Of a DNA stretch of 64,000 nucleotides, positions 53,601 to 64,000 are shown in pieces. Made by a program: the position numbers and the translations under genes. This DNA is from Pratylenchus scribneri (lineage: Eukaryota; Nematoda; Chromadorea; Rhabditida; Pratylenchidae): positions 372,001 to 436,000 of the forward strand of contig JAQSEB010000231.1 in the NCBI GenBank assembly GCA_030063045.1, written 5' to 3'. The notes under the pieces are model-generated. The model was given only the letters and a program-made list of their open reading frames with translations, made no database searches and was not told where the DNA came from. How positions within the stretch are numbered: position 1 is the stretch's first letter; each line of letters opens with the position of its first letter.

Positions 53601-56600
53601 AATCATATTTTTTACCTAACTAGGTATATTTTGAGGGTCATATTTGAGGGTCAAATCGACGGATGGCCATATCTCTTAAAATTTTTTAAAAAATCTTCTA
53701 ATTTTTTGGGAAAAAATATAGTTTTATATTGGAAATATAATACTATAAAAATAAGGGCAATTGTACGTATTTTTTTCAAGAAATCATATTTTTACCTAAC
53801 TAGGTATATTTTGAGGGTCATATTTGAGGGTCAAATCGACGGATGGCCATAACTCGCCAATTTTTGAAGATATTGAATTTTCGTTTTCAGTTTCAGAATC
53901 TACATAAAAAATACTATTAGAATCAACTTTTTAAAAATTTAAAATCTTTTTTTTGAAAATTTTTCTTTTATCGAATTTATGACGCAGTATATTTTGAGGG
54001 TCAACTTGACGGATGGCCATATCTCTTAAAATTTTCTAACAAATCTTCTAATTTTTTGGGAAAAAATATAGTTTTATATTGGAAAAATAATACTATAAGA
54101 ATGAGGGCAATTGTACGTATTTTTTTCAAGAAATCATATTTTTTACCTAACTAGGTATATTTTGAGGGTCATATTTGAGGGTCAAATCGACGGATGGCCA
54201 TATCTCTTAAAATTTTTTAAAAAATCTTCTAATTTTTTGGGAAAAAATATAGTTTTATATTGGAAAAATAATACTATAAGAATAAGGGCAATTGTACGTA
54301 TTTTTTTCAAGTAATCATATTTTTTACCTAACTAGGTATATTTTGAGGGTTATATTTGAGGGTCAAATCGACGGATGGCCATATCTCTTAAAATTTTTTA
54401 ACAAATCTTCTAATTTTTTGGAAAAAAATATAGTTTAATATTGGAAAAATAATACTATAAGAATAAGGGCAATTGTACGTATTTTTTTCAAGAAATCATA
54501 TTTTTTACCTAACTAGGTATATTTTGAGGGTCATATTTGAGGGTCAAATCGACGGATGGCCATATCTCTTAAAATTTTTTAAAAAATCTTCTAATTTTTT
54601 GGGAAAAAATATAGTTTTATATTGGAAATATAATACTATAAAAATAAGGGCAATTGTACGTATTTTTTTCAAGAAATCATATTTTTTACCTAACTAGGTA
54701 TATTTTGAGGGTCATATTTGAGGGTCAAATCGACGGATGGCCATAACTCGCCAATTTTTGAAGATATTGAATTTTCGTTTTCAGTTTCAGAATCTACATA
54801 AAAAATACTATTAGAATCAACTTTTTAAAAATTTAAAATCTTTTTTTTGAAAATTTTTCTTTTATCGAATTTATGACGCAGTATATTTTGAGGGTCAACT
54901 TGACGGATGGCCATATCTCTTAAAATTTTCTAACAAATCTTCTAATTTTTTGGGAAAAAATATAGTTTAATATTGGAAAAATAATACTATAAGAATAAGG
55001 GCAATTGTACGTATTTTTTTCAAGAAATCATATTTTTTACCTAACTAGGTATATTTTGAGGGTCAAATCGACGGATGGCCATATCTCTTAAAATTTTTTA
55101 AAAAATCTTCTAATTTTTTGGGAAAAAATATAGTTTTATATTGGAAAAATAATACTATAAGAATAAGGGCAATTGTACGTATTTTTTTCAAGTAATCATA
55201 TTTTTTACCTAACTAGGTATATTTTGAGGGTTATATTTGAGGGTCAAATCGACGGATGGCCATATCTCTTAAAATTTTCTAACAAATCTTCTAATTTTTT
55301 GGGAAAAAATATAGTTTTATATTGGAAAAATAATACTATAAGAATGAGGGCAATTGTACGTATTTTTTTCAAGAAATCATATTTTTTACCTAACTAGGTA
55401 TATTTTGAGGGTCAAATCGACGGATGGCCATATCTCTTAAAATTTTTTAAAAAATCTTCTAATTTTTTGGGAAAAAATATAGTTTTATATTGGAAATATA
55501 ATACTATAAAAATAAGGGCAATTGTACGTATTTTTTTCAAGAAATCATATTTTTTACCTAACTAGGTATATTTTGAGGGTCAAATCGACGGATGGCCATA
55601 TCTCTTAAAATTTTCTAACAAATCTTCTAATTTTTTGGGAAAAAATATAGTTTTTTATTGGAAAAATAATACTATAAGAATGAGGGCAATTGTACGTATT
55701 TTTTTCAAGAAATCATATTTTTTACCTAAATAGGTATATTTTGAGGGTCATATTTGAGGGTCAAATCGACGGATGGCCATATTTCTTAAAATTTTCTAAC
55801 AAATCTTCTAATTTTTTGGGAAAAAATATAGTTTTATATTGGAAAAATAATACTATAAGAATGAGGGCAATTGTACGTATTTTTTTCAAGAAATCATATT
55901 TTTTACCTAACTAGGTATATTTTGAGGGTCAAATCGACGGATGGCCATATCTCTTAAAATTTTTTAAAAAATCTTCTAATTTTTTGGGAAAAAATATAGT
56001 TTTATATTGGAAATATAATACTATAAAAATAAGGGCAATTGTACGTATTTTTTTCAAGAAATCATATTTTTTACCTAACTAGGTATATTTTGAGGGTCAT
56101 ATTTGAGGGTCAAATCGACGGATGGCCATAACTCGCCAATTTTTGAAGATATTGAATTTTCGTTTTCAGTTTCAGAATCTACATAAAAAATACTATTAGA
56201 ATCAACTTTTTAAAAATTTAAAATCTTTTTTTTGAAAATTTTTCTTTTATCGAATTTATGACGCAGTATATTTTGAGGGTCAACTTGACGGATGGCCATA
56301 TCTCTTAAAATTTTCTAACAAATCTTCTAATTTTTTGGGAAAAAATATAGTTTTATATTGGAAAAATAATACTATAAGAATGAGGGCAATTGTACGTATT
56401 TTTTTCAAGAAATCATATTTTTTACCTAACTAGGTATATTTTGAGGGTCATATTTGAGGGTCAAATCGACGGATGGCCATATCTCTTAAAATTTTCTAAC
56501 AAATCTTCTAATTTTTTGGGAAAAAATATAGTTTTATATTGGAAAAATAATACTATAAGAATGAGGGCAATTGTACGTATTTTTTTCAAGAAATCATATT

Positions 56601-59600
56601 TTTTACCTAACTAGGTATATTTTGAGGGTCAAATCGACGGATGGCCATATCTCTTAAAATTTTTTAAAAAATCTTCTAATTTTTTGGGAAAAAATATAGT
56701 TTTATATTGGAAATATAATACTATAAAAATAAGGGCAATTGTACGTATTTTTTTCAAGAAATCATATTTTTTACCTTACTAGGTATATTTTGAGGGTCAT
56801 ATTTGAGGGTCAAATCGACGGATGGCCATAACTCGCCAATTTTTGAAGATATTGAATTTTCGTTTTCAGTTTCAGAATCTTCATAAAAAATACTATTAGA
56901 ATCAACTTTTTAAAAATTTAAAATCTTTTTTTTGAAAATTTTTCTTTTATCGAATTTATGACGCAGTATATTTTGAGGGTCAACTTGACGGATGGCCATA
57001 TCTCTTAAAATTTTCTAACAAATCTTCTAATTTTTTGGGAAAAAATATAGTTTAATATTGGAAAAATAATACTATAAGAATAAGGGCAATTGTACGTATT
57101 TTTTTCAAGAAATCATATTTTTTACCTAACTAGGTATATTTTGAGGGTCAAATCGACGGATGGCCATATCTCTTAAAATTTTTTAAAAAATCTTCTAATT
57201 TTTTGGGAAAAAATATAGTTTTATATTGGAAAAATAATACTATAAGAATAAGGGCAATTGTACGTATTTTTTTCAAGTAATCATATTTTTTACCTAACTA
57301 GGTATATTTTGAGGGTTATATTTGAGGGTCAAATCGACGGATGGCCATATCTCTTAAAATTTTCTAACAAATCTTCTAATTTTTTGGGAAAAAATATAGT
57401 TTTATATTGGAAAAATAATACTATAAGAATGAGGGCAATTGTACGTATTTTTTTCAAGAAATCATATTTTTTACCTAACTAGGTATATTTTGAGGGTCAA
57501 ATCGACGGATGGCCATATCTCTTAAAATTTTTTAAAAAATCTTCTAATTTTTTGGGAAAAAATATAGTTTTATATTGGAAATATAATACTATAAAAATAA
57601 GGGCAATTGTACGTATTTTTTTCAAGAAATCATATTTTTTACCTAACTAGGTATATTTTGAGGGTCAAATCGACGGATGGCCATATCTCTTAAAATTTTC
57701 TAACAAATCTTCTAATTTTTTGGGAAAAAATATAGTTTTTTATTGGAAAAATAATACTATAAGAATGAGGGCAATTGTACGTATTTTTTTCAAGAAATCA
57801 TATTTTTTACCTAACTAGGTATATTTTGAGGGTTATATTTGAGGGTCAAATCGACGGATGGCCATATCTCTTAAAATTTTCTAACAAATCTTCTAATTTT
57901 TTGGGAAAAAATATAGTTTTATATTGGAAAAATAATACTATAAGAATGAGGGCAATTGTACGTATTTTTTTCAAGAAATCATATTTTTTACCTAACTAGG
58001 TATATTTTGAGGGTCAAATCGACGGATGGCCATATCTCTTAAAATTTTTTAAAAAATCTTCTAATTTTTTGGGAAAAAATATAGTTTTATATTGGAAATA
58101 TAATACTATAAAAATAAGGGCAATTGTACGTATTTTTTTCAAGAAATCATATTTTTTACCTAACTAGGTATATTTTGAGGGTCATATTTGAGGGTCAAAT
58201 CGACGGATGGCCATATCTCTTAAAATTTTTTAAAAAATCTTCTAATTTTTTGGGAAAAAATATAGTTTTATATTGGAAATATAATACTATAAAAATAAGG
58301 GCAATTGTACGTATTTTTTTCAAGAAATCATATTTTTTACCTAACTAGGTATATTTTGAGGGTCATATTTGAGGGTCAAATCGACGGATGGCCATAACTC
58401 GCCAATTTTTGAAGATATTGAATTTTCGTTTTCAGTTTCAGAATCTACATAAAAAATACTATTAGAATCAACTTTTTAAAAATTTAAAATCTTTTTTTTG
58501 AAAATTTTTCTTTTATCGAATTTATGACGCAGTATATTTTGAGGGTCAACTTGACGGATGGCCATATCTCTTAAAATTTTCTAACAAATCTTCTAATTTT
58601 TTGGGAAAAAATATAGTTTAATATTGGAAAAATAATACTATAAGAATAAGGGCAATTGTACGTATTTTTTTCAAGAAATCATATTTTTTACCTAACTAGG
58701 TATATTTTGAGGGTCAAATCGACGGATGGCCATATCTCTTAAAATTTTTTAAAAAATCTTCTAATTTTTTGGGAAAAAATATAGTTTTATATTGGAAATA
58801 TAATACTATAAAAATAAGGGCAATTGTACGTATTTTTTTCAAGAAATCATATTTTTTACCTAACTAGGTATATTTTGAGGGTCATATTTGAGGGTCAAAT
58901 CGACGGATGGCCATATCTCTTAAAATTTTTTAAAAAATCTTCTAATTTTTTGGGAAAAAATATAGTTTTATATTGGAAAAATAATACTATAAGAATAAGG
59001 GCAATTGTACGTATTTTTTTCAAGTAATCATATTTTTTACCTAACTAGGTATATTTTGAGGGTTATATTTGAGGGTCAAATCGACGGATGGCCATATCTC
59101 TTAAAATTTTCTAACAAATCTTCTAATTTTTTGGGAAAAAATATAGTTTTATATTGGAAAAATAATACTATAAGAATGAGGGCAATTGTACGTATTTTTT
59201 TCAAGAAATCATATTTTTTACCTAACTAGGTATATTTTGAGGGTCAAATCGACGGATGGCCATATCTCTTAAAATTTTTTAAAAAATCTTCTAATTTTTT
59301 GGGAAAAAATATAGTTTTATATTGGAAATATAATACTATAAAAATAAGGGCAATTGTACGTATTTTTTTCAAGAAATCATATTTTTTACCTAACTAGGTA
59401 TATTTTGAGGGTCATATTTGAGGGTCAAATCGACGGATGGCCATATCTCTTAAAATTTTTTAAAAAATCTTCTAATTTTTTGGGAAAAAATATAGTTTTA
59501 TATTGGAAATATAATACTATAAAAATAAGGGCAATTGTACGTATTTTTTTCAAGAAATCATATTTTTTACCTAACTAGGTATATTTTGAGGGTCATATTT

Positions 59601-62600
59601 GAGGGTCAAATCGACGGATGGCCATAACTCGCCAATTTTTGAAGATATTGAATTTTCGTTTTCAGTTTCAGAATCTACATAAAAAATACTATTAGAATCA
59701 ACTTTTTAAAAATTTAAAATCTTTTTTTTGAAAATTTTTCTTTTATCGAATTTATGACGCAGTATATTTTGAGGGTCAACTTGACGGATGGCCATATCTC
59801 TTAAAATTTTCTAACAAATCTTCTAATTTTTTGGGAAAAAATATAGTTTTATATTGGAAAAATAATACTATAAGAATGAGGGCAATTGTACGTATTTTTT
59901 TCAAGAAATCATATTTTTTACCTAAATAGGTATATTTTGAGGGTCATATTTGAGGGTCAAATCGACGGATGGCCATATTTCTTAAAATTTTCTAACAAAT
60001 CTTCTAATTTTTTGGGAAAAAATATAGTTTTATATTGGAAAAATAATACTATAAGAATGAGGGCAATTGTACGTATTTTTTTCAAGAAATCATATTTTTT
60101 ACCTAACTAGGTATATTTTGAGGGTCAAATCGACGGATGGCCATATCTCTTAAAATTTTTTAAAAAATCTTCTAATTTTTTGGGAAAAAATATAGTTTTA
60201 TATTGGAAATATAATACTATAAAAATAAGGGCAATTGTACGTATTTTTTTCAAGAAATCATATTTTTTACCTAACTAGGTATATTTTGAGGGTCATATTT
60301 GAGGGTCAAATCGACGGATGGCCATAACTCGCCAATTTTTGAAGATATTGAATTTTCGTTTTCAGTTTCAGAATCTACATAAAAAATACTATTAGAATCA
60401 ACTTTTTAAAAATTTAAAATCTTTTTTTTGAAAATTTTTCTTTTATCGAATTTATGACGCAGTATATTTTGAGGGTCAACTTGACGGATGGCCATATCTC
60501 TTAAAATTTTCTAACAAATCTTCTAATTTTTTGGGAAAAAATATAGTTTTATATTGGAAAAATAATACTATAAGAATGAGGGCAATTGTACGTATTTTTT
60601 TCAAGAAATCATATTTTTTACCTAACTAGGTATATTTTGAGGGTCATATTTGAGGGTCAAATCGACGGATGGCCATATCTCTTAAAATTTTCTAACAAAT
60701 CTTCTAATTTTTTGGGAAAAAATATAGTTTTATATTGGAAAAATAATACTATAAGAATGAGGGCAATTGTACGTATTTTTTTCAAGAAATCATATTTTTT
60801 ACCTAACTAGGTATATTTTGAGGGTCAAATCGACGGATGGCCATATCTCTTAAAATTTTTTAAAAAATCTTCTAATTTTTTGGGAAAAAATATAGTTTTA
60901 TATTGGAAATATAATACTATAAAAATAAGGGCAATTGTACGTATTTTTTTCAAGAAATCATATTTTTTACCTAACTAGGTATATTTTGAGGGTCATATTT
61001 GAGGGTCAAACCGACGGATGGCCATAACTCGCCAATTTTTGAAGATATTGAATTTTCGTTTTCAGTTTCAGAATCTACATAAAAAATACTATTAGAATCA
61101 ACTTTTTAAAAATTTAAAATCTTTTTTTTGAAAATTTTTCTTTTATCGAATTTATGACGCAGTATATTTTGAGGGTCAACTTGACGGATGGCCATATCTC
61201 TTAAAATTTTCTAACAAATCTTCTAATTTTTTGGGAAAAAATATAGTTTTATATTGGAAAAATAATACTATAAGAATGAGGGCAATTGTACGTATTTTTT
61301 TCAAGAAATCATATTTTTTACCTAACTAGGTATATTTTGAGGGTCATATTTGAGGGTCAAATCGACGGATGGCCATATCTCTTAAAATTTTTTAAAAAAT
61401 CTTCTAATTTTTTGGGAAAAAATATAGTTTTATATTGGAAAAATAATACTATAAGAATAAGGGCAATTGTACGTATTTTTTTCAAGTAATCATATTTTTT
61501 ACCTAACTAGGTATATTTTGAGGGTTATATTTGAGGGTCAAATCGACGGATGGCCATATCTCTTAAAATTTTTTAACAAATCTTCTAATTTTTTGGAAAA
61601 AAATATAGTTTAATATTGGAAAAATAATACTATAAGAATAAGGGCAATTGTACGTATTTTTTTCAAGAAATCATATTTTTTACCTAACTAGTTATATTTT
61701 GAGGGTCATATTTGAGGGTCAAATCGACGGATGGCCATAACTCGCCAATTTTTGAAGATATTGAATTTTCGTTTTCAGTTTCAGAATCTACATAAAAAAT
61801 ACTATTAGAATCAAATTTTTAAAAATTTAAAATCTTTTTTTTGAAAATTTTTCTTTTATCGAATTTATGACGCAGTATATTTTGAGGGTCAACTTGACGG
61901 ATGGCCATATCTCTTAAAATTTTTTAACAAATCTTCTAATTTTTTGGGAAAAAATATAGTTTAATATTGGAAAAATAATACTATAAGAATAAGGGCAATT
62001 GTACGTATTTTTTTCAAGAAATCATATTTTTTACCTAACTAGGTATATTTTGAGGGTCATATTTGAGGGTCAAATCGACGGATGGCCATAACTCGCCAAT
62101 TTTTGAAGATATTGAATTTTCGTTTTCAGTTTCAGAATCTACATAAAAAATACTATTAGAATCAAATTTTAAAAATTTAAAATCTTTTTTTTGAAAATTT
62201 TTCTTTTATCGAATTTATGACGCAGTATATTTTGAGGGTCAACTTGACGGATGGCCATATCTCTTAAAATTTTCTAACAAATCTTCTAATTTTTTGGGAA
62301 AAAATATAGTTTTATATTGGAAAAATAATACTATAAGAATAAGGGCAATTGTACATATTTTTTACAGGAAATCATATTTTTTACCTAACTAGGTATATTT
62401 TGAGGGTCATATTTGAGGGTCAAATCGACGGATGGCCATATCTCTTAAAATTTTTTAAAAAATCTTCTAATTTTTTGGGAAAAAATATAGATTAATATTG
62501 GAAAAATAATACTATAAGAATAAGGGCAATTGTACGTATTTTTTTCAACAAATCATATTTTTTACCTAACTAGGTATATTTTGAAGGTCATATTTGAGGG

Positions 62601-64000
62601 TCAAATCGACGGATGGCCATAACTCGCCAATTTTTGAAGATATTGAATTTTCGTTTTCAGTTTCAGAATCTACATAAAAAATACTATTAGAATCAAATTT
62701 TAAAAATTTAAAATCTTTTTTTTGAAAATTTTTCTTTTATCGAATTTATGACGCAGTATATTTTGAGGGTCAACTTGACGGATGGCCATATCTCTTAAAA
62801 TTTTCTAACAAATCTTCTAATTTTTTGGGAAAAAATATAGTTTTATATTGGAAAAATAATACTATAAGAATGAGGTCAATTGTACGTATTTTTTTCAAGA
62901 AATCATATTTTTTACCTAACTAGGTATATTTTGAGGGTCATATTTGAGGGAAAAATCGACGGATGGCCATATCTCTTAAAATTTTTTAACAAATCTTCTA
63001 ATTTTTTGGGAAAAAATATAGATTAATATTGGAAAAATAATACTATAAGAATAAGGGCAATTGTACATATTTTTTACAGGAAATCATATTTTTTACCTAA
63101 CTAGGTATATTTTGAGGGTCATATTTGAGGGTCAAATCGACGGATGGCCATATCTCTTAAAATTTTTTAAAAAATCTTCTAATTTTTTGGGAAAAAATAT
63201 AGATTAATATTGGAAAAATAATACTATAAGAATAAGGGCAATTGTACGTATTTTTTTCAAGAAATCATATTTTTTACCTAACTAGGTATATTTTGAGGGT
63301 CATATTTGAGGGTCAAATCGACGGATGGCCATATCTCTTAAAATTTTTTAAAAAATCTTCTAATTTTTTGGGAAAAAATATAGTTTAATATTGGAAAAAT
63401 AATACTATAAGAATAAGGGCAATTGTACGTATTTTTTTCAACAAATCATATTTTTTACCTAACTAGGTATATTTTGAAGGTCATATTTGAGGGTCAAATC
63501 GACGGATGGCCATATCTCTTAAAATTTTCTAACAAATCTTCTAATTTTTTGGGAAAAAATATAGTTTTATATTGGAAAAATAATACTATAAGAATGAGGG
63601 CAATTGTACGTATTTTTTTCAAGAAATCATATTTTTTACCTAACTAGGTATATTTTGAGGGTCAAATCGACGGATGGCCATATCTCTTAAAATTTTTTAA
63701 CAAATCTTCTAATTTTTTGGAAAAAAATATAGTTTAATATTGGAAAAATAATACTATAAGAATAAGGGCAATTGTACGTATTTTTTTCAAGAAATCATAT
63801 TTTTTACCTAACTAGGTATATTTTGAGGGTCATATTTGAGGGTCAAATCGACGGATGGCCATATCTCTTAAAATTTTTTAACAAATCTTCTAATTTTTTG
63901 GGAAAAAATATAGTTTAATATTGGAAAAATAATACTATAAGAATGAGGGCAATTGTACATATTTTTTTCAACAAATCATATTTTTTACCTAACTAGGTAT
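44691..64000 (+). repeat. Satellite array, right of the Maverick (continues past window)
   Basis: Same 181 bp monomer, same orientation as the left array, about 19.3 kb (roughly 109 copies by length). The first unit after the element carries a GAGGAAAAATCGACGG variant. Both the 181 and 168 bp forms and the second monomer type (TAACTCGCCAATTTTTGAAG) occur, ordered into higher-order repeats. Landmarks recur at 47532/48063/48594 (531 bp), 48594/50200/51793 (1606 and 1593 bp), 55690/56390 and 59886/60586/61286 (700 bp), and 55173/57258 with 55690/57775 (2085 bp). No gene is present; recurring open frames are the monomer read through. Confidence 0.95.

Noticed and set aside
23821..63647. Dozens of 67-90 codon frames (starting at TTG, reading ...VFFS.NHIFYL...) across the satellite
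   Set aside because: They recur only because the monomer recurs, the monomer length is not a multiple of three, and there is no codon-level constraint or neighbouring signal. Read as satellite, not genes.
21389..64000. Possible CRISPR-like array because of regular spacing
   Set aside because: Repeats are contiguous 181-bp monomers without unique spacers, and the context is eukaryotic.

Overview
This is a eukaryotic, AT-rich window that I read as nematode nuclear DNA. The gene models have very short spliceosomal introns (many of 39-49 bp) ending in TTTNAG or TTTCAG. It carries U1 and U5 snRNA genes, and it holds a Maverick/Polinton whose capsid protein resembles the type common in nematodes. 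A plant-parasitic or related clade is possible but I cannot fix the species. I recognise no tRNA, rRNA, trans-splice leader or CRISPR array.

Left part (1-21.4 kb) is ordinary gene-bearing DNA. It contains: (i) the 5' part of an unrecognised acidic/basic protein gene on the minus strand (1-2032); (ii) a 2.7 kb intergenic stretch with G-runs and a diverged tandem duplication; (iii) a divergent U5/U1 snRNA cassette (4760-5383); (iv) a nine-exon UDP-glycosyltransferase gene on the minus strand (5636-9338), head to head with (v) an eleven-exon GPR107/108-like seven-transmembrane gene on the plus strand (9648-16484); (vi) a second copy of the U5/U1 cassette (16635-17262); (vii) a gene of five tandem FLYWCH-like zinc-finger units, nearly one exon each (18402-20806). 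Introns hold several MITE-like inverted-repeat elements.

From about 21.4 kb to the right end the window is a large AT-rich satellite array. The basic monomer is 181 bp, with a 13-bp-shorter form and a diverged second monomer type. These are arranged in higher-order repeats of about 517, 531, 700, 1606, 1774 and 2085 bp.

The array is interrupted at 29332-44690 by one complete-ended 15,359 bp Maverick/Polinton. It has 5'-AG...CT-3' ends, about 715 bp terminal inverted repeats and a perfect 6-bp target duplication TAGGTA. Its right half encodes a compact, mostly minus-strand virion module: adenovirus-type cysteine protease, major capsid protein, a small basic protein, an unusually large penton-like minor capsid protein, integrase with chromodomain, two conserved Maverick proteins of unknown role, packaging ATPase and two paralogous Cys-rich mini-proteins. 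A plus-strand RING-H2 protein lies outside this block. TATA-like motifs precede several of the genes. No protein-primed DNA polymerase B is visible: the left 4.3 kb (30.05-34.38 kb) is non-coding and full of degenerate tandem repeats. The element therefore looks like a recent, structurally intact but replication-gene-less Maverick that would need a polymerase in trans.
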